From NCBI GenBank assembly GCA_036936605.1, contig JAUPFV010000003.1, positions 103,735,278 to 103,799,277 of the forward strand: a DNA stretch of 64,000 nt, written 5' to 3'. This stretch comes from Limnanthes douglasii subsp. nivea. Lineage: Eukaryota > Streptophyta > Magnoliopsida > Brassicales > Limnanthaceae. The translations under genes and the position numbers were made by a program. A model generated the notes under the pieces. The model made no database searches, was not told where the DNA came from, and saw only the letters and a list, made by a program, of their open reading frames with translations. Below are positions 43,001-54,732 of this stretch, in pieces. Numbering within the stretch: the first letter of the stretch is position 1; each line of letters begins with the position of its first letter.

Positions 43001-45348
43001 TGGAGTGTTGTTGTTTTAAAATGTTATTTTAACACTGTAAGAAAATATTTTAGACTTACCATGTCTTTGGGTTGTTTTTAGCAAAACGTTTTTTTTATAA
43101 AATACAAATGTGCCTAGAAATCTATTTATGTCTCTTAAATTGCAATCAGTATCAAAAGATATCTAGCAAACCAGGTTAAAAGCATATAACAACTTACAAA
43201 TAAAAGTAATAAGTTACAAATAAATCACAAGTATGTCATTCGTAGCAATCACATCCTTAACTGCCTTGTACTTGGAGAGTATAAACAACTTTTGTGATAA
43301 TCAAACAATGTTAAATGCATATAAGTCGCAAGCAAACAGTCAACAAATCTAGCAATCATGTATACATGTAAATCACAATGTCTAATTATTAAAAGCTTGC
43401 AATCTAACAATGTTAAATGCAAAAAAAATCGCATTAACACATTTTTCTTAAAATTGTCGGTGCTGCACAAAAGTCTTTTATCAAAAATAACGGACAACAT
43501 GGATCAGGTATACCCAATGTAATGGCGCAAATAGTACCCCAAGTACTAAATTCTGAACAAGTATCCCAGATAGTACCAACCTATAAAGTTATTGACAAGC
43601 CACAACAACAAGAAGAACAACAACCATCAACCAAGGCTGAACCACTTACTCAGCCTGAAAGAGCAGAAGAGGTCCAGAAAGAGGGGTCTAGAGATATCAG
43701 AACACCCACAAACAACAGACATTAAGTATGAAACACCGCAACAAGATAAAGGAACGCCTTACACACTACCTGTATGTTCTATTATACCATTGTTATATGA
43801 AATTTTTGTAGATTGCACGCAATCCTTTTATGACGAATGTGACAAGGCTGAGGTAAATTCAAATGAAAAACGACATACTTTGCCATATATACAGGACGGT
43901 CCAATAAATCCTAATGTAAGTGAAGGCTTATCTTACTATAAACATCTAGAAATCATATTAGGTGATTAATATAGTAAATGTGGTAGTTGGATTTTTGTTA
44001 TCTTTCAGTTGTTTATCTTTCAGGTGGTAGCTGATGAGTTTCCGAAGTGGAACTTACTTACTCAGACACAAGTGGGTGAACCACATATTGGTTATAAAGA
44101 TTGTTCGAAACGTACAATGACGACATAATTAATAGAATTCACTGAGTACAACAAGGTGTTACGAATAAGCAGAGAAGAAGAGCAGGAAGATCAGGAAGTA
44201 TGGTATTTGCCAATGTCAGAGTTCTCATAGAGGCTTGCCGTTAATGTGAGTGAGATAATGGATCTACCGTACGAAGGAGAAATAAATTTTAAGGTAATAC
44301 GAAGTTATAAAACAGTCCAATGAATTACTTTTTCACATACACCACACTGTTTGATTGAATTATTGTCAATTTATTGATTATCAATGAGTGAATATATAAG
44401 CTACTCGAGGCTGCAGATTTGAGTTTATCTGTCAAAGGGTTTGATGATAAGTTTACATGTATGGCCAGCGCGATTCAATTTTTTGGAGTTGCAACTGTAA
44501 GTGCAGTAACTATTTTTTTACTCATAACAAAATACTTCATATAATCATGATAAAAATTGCAGAAAATGTTGGCTATTAAGGGAGATACGTCACACATTAT
44601 GGATAAATTATTTGAGACAATGAGACCAGACACACACATTGCATTGGTTCCTCTGTGCATCATTAACAAGGACGGAATCAACTACTGGACGTTGCTGGTT
44701 ATTGATATGGAGAATGGTACTGCCAGTGGCTACAACTCACGGTTGCCATGAGGCAAACATTTTAGAGATAAGACGAGGAATATTGCTGATGATTTGGTAA
44801 GATGTTTTATGCTATAAATCGGTTTATAGAAGTTTGACCCTTTCTCGGAATCAGTATATATGAACACATCGCAACCACTAGGGTGCATATATTGGTAATG
44901 AATCACAATGTATATTATAGGCATGACTCGCATATGCTAGAAACATAACAAGTACCAACAGTCCCTCGGTTGTGTTACAAACGCATACTCGTATAATGTG
45001 CTACGATCGCAAGCACAATCTTTCATAAAACGCAATGCATACCTGTTGGCATTGTGACATTTCTTGGTGCATTAATTGTAGCCTTATAGATGTTTCATTC
45101 TTTAACAGTTGGCTACTGCATGAAGAAAAAATACATACATGTTGTTAAGGATGGATACAAAATCAAGACTATGAGAGATATCCCACAACAAGAAAAGAAC
45201 AACCTCGACTGCAGGATTTTTTGTTTGTGAGTACGTGAATAACATCATTAGAAAAGGGTATATACCTCTGAAATGTGGAGATGATATGCCCACAACAAGG
45301 GGAGTTGAAATCTTTAAGCATCTTCTTAATGATTCAAACACAAACTGA
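40047..45348 (+). pseudogene. Decayed multi-exon Ulp1 (C48 protease)-like locus
   Basis: A run of plus-strand coding blocks separated by intron-like gaps and interrupted by stops. 40047-40508: a 153-codon block after a good acceptor, resembling the N-terminal domain of plant transposon-associated Ulp1 proteins (weak). 40556-40750: a hydrophobic continuation. 41270-41760: a Lys/Ser-rich stretch ending at a GTGAGT donor. 41926-42918: acidic Glu/Val-rich blocks. 43522-43968: Gln/Pro-rich, then a short globular part. 44023-44300: a block ending at DLPYEGEINFK. 44563-45348: the protease core. Plants carry many such Ulp1-family genes, often mobilised by Mutator-like elements; no terminal inverted repeats or transposase were found here. 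Confidence 0.6.
44563..45348 (+). pseudogene. C48 (Ulp1-like) protease core, frameshifted
   Basis: Exon 44563-44796 (acceptor TTGCAG, donor GTAAGA) carries ALVPLCI and YWTLLVID, where the family has His-Trp: here Tyr (44683-44685). It then has YNS where YDS is usual, and a TGA stop at 44749-44751. The next exon starts at 45090 after TTATAG, in phase, with Gln in DIPQQ and the nucleophile Cys in LDC. Directly after that Cys codon one extra A (45213) shifts the frame; the following frame reads GFFVCEYV, the expected family continuation, to a stop at 45346-45348. So two catalytic positions are altered and the frame is broken. Active relatives remove SUMO from proteins. Confidence 0.72.
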
Positions 45349-46693
45349 TGATGGTAGTTACATTCGATATTAAATATGGTTTTTTTTGAATGATTGTATA
45401 AATATGTAATTCATTAGGTATTTGGTACTGTGTTTAAGGCTTCTTTTAAGACTTCAGTTTGGTTGACTTTTTTTTGGAAGATAATTTTGGAGTACTCAAA
45501 ACATGAGTACCAATCGCAACGCCTTTTTATTATTTAACATTTATCTAGCAACGTGTGAAGTTGCTAGGGTGTTTATATCTAGCAATGTCAGTCTGGGTTA
45601 ATATCTGAAAAATTGCTAAGTTGTTAATATCTTGCAATGTGTAGTTTGAACCAAAAATGCCATAAATCATAACAACTTTAACAATGTAGAACAAGGATGC
45701 ATAATTATAAACTTAAAATAACCATATCTAGGAATATCGTTTAAACTCATTAATCGCATTATGCAATTCCTGAGTGTATTTTTGCCTTGTATGCATAAAT
45801 TGTGTATGCGAAAACAGTTTTTATTAATGCATTGGAGAATGAGTTATTGACTAAAGATATCATTAAATAACGTCGATATGACTGCTACCTATCTCCGTCA
45901 GTAATTAAACAAAGTTCTTTTTTTTTATCTTATTGGTTAATTTAATACTTGAAAAGACAAAAATAAATATTGAATCATTACAAAAGCATTAACTAGACAT
46001 CTAGAATTAATTGCATTTTTCTGGATTAGACGTAACATTGATTATGTCCTCTGGCTATAAGTAGTAGAATAGATTTTACGCTATTTAGTCTTAAACACTA
46101 AAGAATTTGAAAAAATCTATGTATTCTAAAGAAATGGCCCCTTCGTCGCCAGATTCTTCACAATATTTATTGAAGTAAAATGTACCAACCCTCAGACATG
46201 GTGTATTTTTTGGGAGGGCTGAGTTATCTAGGCATTTGTAAAGCCATACATGCAGTTTTAATATATTTTGGACTTCTGTTGTTAGTTGTTGTTTTACTAA
46301 TTTATCTACTGGTTATTTTAATTAGCAACACATTACAATAACACTAACCTTCAAAAAGGATTTGAAAACCCTAGCATTTTTTTTATTGAACTTTGTTGTA
46401 GCAGCGTTAATAGCAAAGGCGATAACTGCAATGTATATGTTTGTGTAAATTAAGTAATAAATTGCGAGACTTTTTTAAATTGTGCATATAAAAACGGTTA
46501 TATAAGCAGGCCATATGTTTTACAAGGACTAGGATAAGGTTCAAAATTGTAGGTATCTCGCAAATGCGAGAATGGTGATTTAGACACATGACAATCCCAA
46601 TGTATTAAAACATAATAGGGCATCTAGTAATGTTATACTTGTCATGTAAATAATAATCTCGCGTAGAATATCTCAAAAAACACAACCTTTACA
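45349..46693. other. Non-coding AT-rich stretch with GCAA-type words
   Basis: No gene seen. Words such as TCTAGCAATG, CTTGCAATG and AATCGCAA recur (for example 45548, 45588 and 45634). Confidence 0.5.
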
Positions 46694-46701
46694 CCAACAG
46701 C

Positions 46702-47313
46702 CAGTGGCGGAACCAGTAATCAAATCATGGAGGGGCTGAAATATAATATATTTAAGTCATTTTTTTATATTTTTTGAAAATATTAAAAAAAATATCATAA
46801 TTGTTTCAAACAAAATCACAAACTTAATATCTCAAATCTACTAAAACTAAAAATCACATTCAATTTATAAGATGTATTTAAATTTTTTTTATATAAATTA
46901 ATCTAATAATAATAACAATAATAAAAAGTCCAAATATTTATTTTTTTTATTTTTTTCATATCTAAAAAAATATGGGCAAAAATAAAATCTAAATCCACTA
47001 ACTAAAAACAAATATAAATTAATAAAATTTACCACCAATACGTATATTTAAAGTAAAGCTTATGATAGTATGTTCATGAAAATGTATCGAATCAAATGGA
47101 AAACACCAATATCCCTAGTCACATGATGCCTACACCACTATCCACGCGGCTCCTATTCTGAATTAGATAGTCACGTCTATTCATTGATACGTGAACTCTT
47201 ACTTATCCCACACAGCTCTTATTCTAAACTACCTGTATATTTGTCTACTACTATTTTATCCTGGGTTAGCGGGGGCTACAACCCCCTCAAGCCCCATGGT
47301 AAATCCGCCGCTG
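46702..47313. mobile_element. Non-autonomous hAT-like element
   Basis: The left end CAGTGGCGGAACCAG and right end, read inward, CAGCGGCGGATTTACC are imperfect inverted repeats. The element is flanked by CCAACAGC (46694-46701) and CCAACAGT (47314-47321), an 8-bp duplication with one mismatch, as expected for hAT. The 612-bp interior is AT-rich with no transposase. Confidence 0.72.
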
Positions 47314-47689
47314 CCAACAGTCACATACGATTTAAAGGATAACGAGACACGTACGAAACCATGGAAAATCAATAAACCCAACTGACAAATGGTATAAACA
47401 TTGGTGGCATATGAGAAAGGACGTATCTTGCAAATTAAAGTGGTTGTTCCTTAAGCATAAGAGGTATTACGAAACATTTTGTTTGGTTAACCAACAAATT
47501 AACTTATCTAACAAAGTGGTTAACCAAGGAATTAACCTATCCAACAAAATCTGTATCTAACAATGTGTCCAATACGAAAACAGGTAAATCGCGAATAAGA
47601 AAAACTTATCTAGACATATTAAACAAAAATACATGGACCAAAATGCATGCTAAAATGTAGAAATACTCTCTGTATTTTTACATGTTTCA

Positions 47690-48267
47690 GCTTTAAGGAT
47701 GACACTAACTATACAAAGACTTTATCTCTTGTTTTATAAAATGATTCTCTATAAAATGTTTTGGCTTATGTAGTTTATTACGATCCCGAGCTTCACCGGA
47801 TAATTATGAAAGCTATATTTCATAATGAGAAGCTTGAAGAAGGAGTATATATGGACCAACCTAAAGGTTCTTACCCATATGAAAATAAAATTATATGGTA
47901 AATTAAGGAAATAAATATATGGACTAAAACAAACTTCCTGATAGTGGCACTTAAAGTTTAATGGTATCATCGTATAATATGATTTTATGGAGATCATCGT
48001 TGATCGATGTACCAAACCGCTGAGAATTTATGGTGATAGTTCTGTAACTGTCGTATTTTTAAAAAATGATAAATACTCGAAAAGCACTAAACAAATGAAA
48101 TTAAAGTATTTGATTATAAAAAAGAAGTGCAGAAACGTAAATAGTTTATTTGAGAGCATAAGAATGGACGTGATGGTTGCGGATCAGTTAATTAAAAGAT
48201 TTCCACCCAATACATTCATTGACTATGTAGAGCATATGGGTGTTATCAATAAGGCTTTGCTATTGTG
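47690..48267 (+). pseudogene. Ty1/copia pol remnant, copy A (internal deletion)
   Basis: It encodes an RT fragment (LEEGVYMDQPKGS, the copia LEEEVYM-QP motif). After a gap this is followed by the RNase H tail: PLRIYGDSSVTV, KNDKYSKSTKQM, ADQLIKRFPP and a stop near 48267. The DNA between these two pol regions is missing. Copy B at 49422-49995 has the same structure. Confidence 0.8.
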
Positions 48268-48528
48268 ATAAAGTTAGGCTTATTATGTTTGACATTACGA
48301 ATTCAATTAAAGTTATGCTTATGTGTTATATATATAATCTATTATCTTTAAGGTATATGTAAACATTTATGCTTATAGCATAACATATTGTTGATTTGAA
48401 GATTAAAGTTATTCTCGATACAAAAGTGACTTAAAGTTGTAATTGGTTTGTGATATGAGGAAAAGACCACATCGGTTGAATGATGATCATTTCTAATTTT
48501 ATATAGTTTGATGAGCTTGATATGAAAT
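48262..48528 (+). repeat. LTR-like sequence, copy A (partial)
   Basis: It starts TGTGATAAAGTTAGGCTTA directly after the copia frame and aligns with 49990-50558 and 53146-53713. It ends early at about 48528. Confidence 0.65.
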
Positions 48529-49421
48529 TGGTTACATTATTATGGAAATCATAATTATCAAAAATGAAAAGCATACCCTCTTTTTTTTATAGAAGATTAA
48601 AAGATTATGGTTTCATTTATAGAGGAATGAGATAAAAGAAACACCGAAAGTTTGAAGGATTTGATTATTTGTCCATCAAATCAAAAGAATTATAGAAGAA
48701 ATCAAAGTTAGGATTTCTTTCTCTATTACTATTATTATAGAGAGTTTGTGGTTAAATTAAATTTAGATCTAAAACTAAAAATAGGGTAACAAGATTATTA
48801 GGAAAAAAGAGAGAAGTGTTATTGTTATGTATAGTTTCAGTTAAATATATTTGTTGTTTTGAAATATTATGTATTTTAGTAATATATTATGGAGTTATAG
48901 GAATATATTTTTGGTAAATAAATTTACGACATGAAATCATATAAATATGGTATTTTATTTGTTGAAGTACGAATGCAAAAAATAAAATAAAATATAGAAA
49001 ATGTAATTTAGATGATTATATATTATTCTTATTATTTTGATTTATAATATACTCCTACATGTTATTGAAAAGTTATTTTAAATTGGGAAACAAAATGAGA
49101 TTAAAAAATATTAGATCTTGGATAGTTGGATATAGTGGAGTTTTATGGATATTAATCTAAAAAATAAAAAATAAACTATGGATATTAATCGAAAAAATAA
49201 AAAATAAAATTAAAGGAATATAGGAGAGAGAAAGGGGTGGATTGATGATGTGGGTGACAGGTGCTTTTATAAATTCCAATCTCTTGAATGGAGAAAGCAA
49301 AGCAAATGAAGAAGGCTAGAAGAGAAAGATAAAGGTCTAAGACAGTGACGAGGAGATATTTTGGAAAACACTAGCTATAAATATTTATAAAGACGAGTGT
49401 ATTTATAAATATTTCACCTTT
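48529..49421. other. AT-rich copia-associated flank
   Basis: No gene. About 48740-48965 aligns with 53810-54050, so it belongs to the same repeated unit. Confidence 0.5.
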
Positions 49422-49995
49422 AAGGATAACACTAACTACACAAAGATTTTATATCTTTTTTCACAAAATGATTCTCTATGAAATATTTTGGCTTATGTAG
49501 TTCATTATGATCTGAGCTTCACTAGATAGTTACGAAAGCTATATTTCCTAATGGGAAGCTTGAAGAAGAAGTATATATGGACCAACCCCAAAGTTCCTGG
49601 CCATATGAAAAGAACTTTCCGTGTGTGAATTGAGGAAATAAATATATGAACTACAATAAGCTTACTGATAGTAGTACTTAAAGTTTAATGGTATAGTCAT
49701 ATCATATGATTTCATAGAGATCATCGTTGATCGATGTACCAAACCGCTGAGAATTTATGGTGATAATTTGCAACTGTTTTCTTTTCAAATAACGACAAGT
49801 ACTCGAAAAGTACTAAACAAATGAAGTTAAAGTATAGAATTGTAAAAAAAGAAGTGCGGAAACGTGAAATGTTTATTTGAGAACATAAGAACGGATGCGA
49901 TGGTTGCAGATCAATTAATTAAAGGATTTCTGCCGAAGACGTTCATTGGCCATGTAGAGCGTATGAGTGTTATCGATAAAGATTTGTTATTGTGA
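49422..49995 (+). pseudogene. Ty1/copia pol remnant, copy B (same internal deletion)
   Basis: It aligns with copy A from the RT fragment (LEEEVYMDQPQSS) through the RNase H tail, with the same missing interior plus extra small indels that break the frame. It ends at the same LTR-like boundary. Confidence 0.8.
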
Positions 49996-50558
49996 TAAAG
50001 TTAGGCTTATTATGTTCGAAATTATGAATTCAATTAAAGTTATACTTATGTGATATATATATATATATATGTATATATAATATGCTATCATTATGGTATA
50101 TGTAAACATTTATGATCACAGTATAACATATGGCTGATTTGAAAATTAAGTTTTTTCTAGATATAAAAGCAACTTAAAGTTGTAATTGGTTTATGATATG
50201 CGGAAGAGACCACATGGGTTGAATGGTGTGTGAACGCCGCGATTCGATCATTTCTAATTTTATGTAGTCTGATGAGCTTGATATGAAAGTGCACATCATA
50301 TTGTATTAAATCATTAAGTCGACATATTAGTCAAGTGGAAGAATATAAGAATATTTATAATTTTATGTGAGGTATGTGTCTAACGATTTAACAATAAAGA
50401 TCGAGTTTATATGAAATATTTGAGATTATAAAATAAAAGACGATGGCGTGATGGATTGACTTTTATTAGAGCGTTATATAATTTGGGTGTACTAATAACC
50501 TTCTTCCTTTGCCTCATTATTGTTTGGGTTGGAGTAGTTTTTAAGATATTAGGATAAT
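49990..50558 (+). repeat. LTR-like sequence, copy B
   Basis: About 570 bp, highly similar to 53146-53713, including GTGAACGCCGCGATTCGATC. It follows copia pol directly, so it is probably a 3' LTR. Confidence 0.7.
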
Positions 50559-51600
50559 GTCATGTGCAATATAGTTATGTGTAACTCCGACTTTCATTTT
50601 CTCTCCATTTTCAAAAGCTTCCTCTTCCTCTTGGTATGTTAAACAGATCGGAGTGAAGAAGATGAAGTGGACATCGGGTCGGGTCTATGTATCCAAGCCA
50701 TTTTTCCAAAAAAGCCCTTGAATAATTAGAAATACGGTAAATTACAAGAAACCCGTTAAAGTTGTGTTAGTCTCAAAATAAACTTTATACTTAAAATATA
50801 TCATTAAAATCCATAACCTTTATTTTATTGCTGAATAGAGTTCTATAACATATAAGACCTAAAATTTTAATATAAAACCATATGCTATACTATAACCTTA
50901 AGTTAATTAAAAACCTTAATTTGCCTAGATTTTATGAAGATATTAAAATAACTTTTTTTTTAATTTTATAATTTAATTTTAGATTTAGATTCGAATGAAA
51001 TCATATGACTTTTACTGCGATCGAAATATAAAAAACTAATTATAATTTCTTATAAGATAAAGATATGTAATTATTAAAATGGTAAAATAAATTGTATAAT
51101 TAATGATCAATTTTAATTTAATAACAATAAAAAACTATCAATCTTTAAATATCAATGTCTATTTTTTGTTTTTAAGTAATTTTAAATATAAAATGTAAAT
51201 GTACATATAAAATGTAAATGTACATATAAAATGTAATTTGTTTTTGATAAATTAAAAATTAAATAAAAAAACTGTATATACTTATGTTCGATAAAAAAAC
51301 TGTATTATAAGTGGTCCTAAGTACCATGGAGCCTTACCATAACTTAAGATTTCAAACAGAATAAGAGAATCAATTTCTATGTCTCTATTATTTAAGCCAT
51401 TAGCTTTGCAATAAAGAAACCCGTTGGCTCTTGCTTTTGGAATAAGAAGAGAGTTTTTTACAATAAGTTTACATATTACAATTATTAAGTCACCATTGTT
51501 AATTTTAATAAAAAAACACAACTTGATTTCCTATTACTTGAATACAAGCCATCATAATTTAACTTTAGTATGTTTGTTGATTGATGGTTCCATTTTACAA
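50559..51600. other. AT-rich stretch
   Basis: No gene. It contains three tandem copies of a 19-bp ACATATAAAATGTAAATGT unit near 51180-51235. From about 51300 it grades into the LINE remnant. Confidence 0.5.
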
Positions 51601-53145
51601 AATATATTAATCTAAACATCCAAATGTATTAGTTGTTTTCATATATCTAGACCAGTTTTTAGTTTTTAATAATTTGGTATTGTTAAGATTAGTTAAGATA
51701 TGAATGACATTCTCAATTATATTTTTGGAAGATGGTCTAATATCTTGGTATTTTGTTTTATTCCTAGCATACCATATTGCCCATGGGTCTGATATGGGTT
51801 TTTTTAGAAGTTGACATAAACCAAATATTTATTATATGATTGAGTGTCATATTATTACTAATTAGTAACCAATATATATCTATGAAGTATTTCCATACTT
51901 CATATGTAATGTTACAGAAAACAAATATGATTAACATTTTCAAAGATATGACAATTTTGACATTTGGAAACTAAACTAAACCTTAATCTTTATGGTATTG
52001 AGTATATTGAAATTAAACCATTTAGAATCCTCTAAAAAGTGAATGAGCACTTATTTCGAGTGATATTATTCCAAAGTTTCTTGAAGATTATTTCTTTGTT
52101 ATCACTTTTCCTTATTTAGTTCCATGTTTCTTTTAATGAGAATTTGCCATCAGAAGATACATTCCATAAGATGTTATCCTCTATGACATCATTTAATTTG
52201 AATTTTGAAATTATATCTATGTCAGATTGGAGAATATTTTCATTTAATTTCACAATGTTCCATGAGTCGTGATTCTAGAATTATGATATTCTAACATGAA
52301 TATACCATGAGTTATCTGTTAGAATATCAAAGAGTAATATGTTGAGAAAATAAGACTCAATATATTAAACTGCAGCACAAAATGACTTTAAATAGCATAC
52401 AAGAAGCGTTCAATACCTCTAAAATACACATACCTCGCTCAAACACACATACCTCTAAAACACACATACCTCGCTCTGACTTTAAATAGGAAGCGTTACA
52501 TATTCAAGTCAATAAATGATAAATTTTATTGACCAGAATAATAACGTCTAAAATACTAATTAATGTAACGTCTAAAATACTAATTGATATAACGTTTAAT
52601 TATTAAATAAGATAATTAAAGCAATTAAATCAATCCTAACAAATCCTCATTTGGTGATAAAGAGACTAGAGGGTGAGTATTACTTCACTTTTCTATCCAA
52701 AAGTTAATTTGTCCATTACCAACTTTCCAAATATAAAATTTTCTCAAATTTCCCTGATTTTGATTATTCTTTTCCTCGAGTCTCTGGGCTTAAATATAAT
52801 CTATAAGGGATAAAAAGATGGACAATATATAGAATTCATAAGGTTAACCGATATAGATTTATTTTTTCTAAAGATCAACCATAGTTTGCAACAAAATGAA
52901 GTATGTATATCTTTTATACTTATAATTTTAAGGTTATTTTTCTCAAATGGTTTACAAAAGTAAGACCAATTAGACCATGGTTTTGGAAGTATTTTTAAGG
53001 ACCTAAAGAAATTTGTTAAGAAGATTTATTCATGATATTACATTTTTGGGGAGAACAATATTTAAATATAGTAAGTTGGAATGACCATTAAGAGTGATTG
53101 TATAAGAATTAGTCTTCCACCGAAATATAGAATTTTAAAGTTGTA
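51600..53145 (-). pseudogene. LINE ORF2 remnant (RT C-terminus, zf-RVT)
   Basis: Minus-strand translation shows GGRLILIQS near 53115, a WKVGNG motif near 52710, GKFSLKETWN near 52150, a CQNCHI zinc-finger piece near 51955 and ISDPWAIWYARN near 51780. The order is as in the LINE at 31.6-37.5 kb. It has many stops, and is interrupted at about 52317-52640 by another insertion. It ends against LTR-like copy C. Confidence 0.75.
52317..52641. mobile_element. Possible solo LTR inside the LINE remnant
   Basis: It begins TGTTAGAATATC and ends ATCCTAACA, a short inverted TGTTAG/CTAACA pair typical of LTRs. It splits the LINE coding relic. It has internal direct repeats (ACACACATACCTC near 52442 and 52463). 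No convincing target duplication was found. Confidence 0.4.
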
Positions 53146-53713
53146 ATTGTGATAAAGTTAGGCTTATTATGTTCGACATTATGAATTCAATTAAAGTTAT
53201 ACTGATGTGTTATATATATATATATAAAATATGCTATCATTATGGTATATGTAAACATTTATGATCATAGTATAAGATATAGTTGATTTGAAAATTAAGT
53301 TTCTTCTGGAAATATAAAAGCGACTTAAAGTTGTAATTGGTTTATGATATGCGGAAATGACCACATGGGTTGAATGGTGTGTGAACGCCGCGATTCGATC
53401 ACTTCTAATTTTATGTAGTTTGATAAGCTTGATATGAAAGTGCCCATCATATTGTATTAAATCATAAAGTCGACACATTAGTCAAGTGGAAGAATGTAAG
53501 AATATTTAAAATTTGATGTGAGGTATGTGTCTAACGGTTTAACAATAAAGATCAAGTTTATGTGAAACGTTTGAGATTATAATATAAAAGACGATGGCGT
53601 GATGGATTGAGTTTGATTATAGCGTTATATAATTTGGGTGTACTAATAACCTTCTTCCTTTGCCTCATTATTGCTTGGGTTGGAGTAGTTTTTAAAATAT
53701 TAGGATAATGTCA
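53146..53713 (+). repeat. LTR-like sequence, copy C
   Basis: Closest to copy B over about 570 bp. It is preceded by LINE relic instead of copia pol. Confidence 0.7.
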
Positions 53714-54160
53714 AGTGGTTACCACTAATAAAAGTAGGCGTTAAAATTGGTTACCACAAAAAGAAAGTATAGACTCTCATAGAAGATTAATCGTTTACAT
53801 TGTGAATGATCATGAACGGATCAAAGCGAGTGTTTCGTTCTCTATAGAACTAAAACTAGGATAACAAGATCATTGAAAATAAAAAAAGAAGTTGTATTGT
53901 TATCTATAATTTAATATAATTTAAATATATTTGTTTTGATAAATTATGTATTTTAGTACGAAATTATAGAGTTATTTAAAATTGGTAAATAAATTTATGA
54001 ACCTAAATATGAAATCGTTTAAAATATTAGATGTTATTTTTAGAGTATAAATTTAAAAAAGAAGACTCTCCTTTCTCCTTCGGGTGGTCGGCGGCTGTAG
54101 AGGATCGTTCTGGGTTAGTCTTCAATGGCTAACTCGGGTGGTTGCATGTCTGTCTGACAG
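53714..54160. other. Copia-associated flank and short unassigned stretch
   Basis: 53810-54050 matches 48740-48965. 54070-54160 is GC-richer with no recognised gene. Confidence 0.45.
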
Positions 54161-54730
54161 ACACCTTTTTGTTTCTACTGTTGTATATGAAACATTCTGG
54201 CTTTTTACACATTACCTTAGATTAAATGGTTGCTTTTTTTTTCTCTACTGTTGTCTATTGAATACACACATGTTGACACCTTTTTTTTCTACTTGTATGC
54301 TTTTTTTTACACTTCCTTTAGGAAAGTTATACATTTCATATCATAGACAGACACCTTTTTGTTTCTACTGTTGTATATGAAACATTCTGGCTTTTTACAC
54401 ATTACCTTAGATTAAATGGTTGCTTTTTTTTTCTCTACTGTTGTCTATTGAATACACACATGTTGACACCTTTTTTTTCTACTTGTATGCTTTTTTTTAC
54501 ACTTCCTTTAGGAAAGTTATACATTTCATATCATAGACAGACACCTTTTTGTTTCTACTGTTGTATATGAAACATTCTGGCTTTTTACACATTACCTTAG
54601 ATTAAATGGTTGCTTTTTTTTTCTCTACTGTTGTCTATTGAATACACACATGTTGACACCTTTTTTTTCTACTTGTATGCTTTTTTTTACACTTCCTTTA
54701 GGAAACTTATACATTTCATATCATAGACAA
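54161..54730. repeat. Three tandem copies of a 190-bp unit
   Basis: Unit boundaries at 54161, 54351 and 54541. The copies are nearly identical; one clear difference is GGAAAC versus GGAAAG in the third. A fragment of the unit (GGAAAGTTATACATTTCA) recurs at about 54837. Near identity implies recent expansion, or assembly duplication. Confidence 0.95.
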
Positions 54731-54732
54731 CA

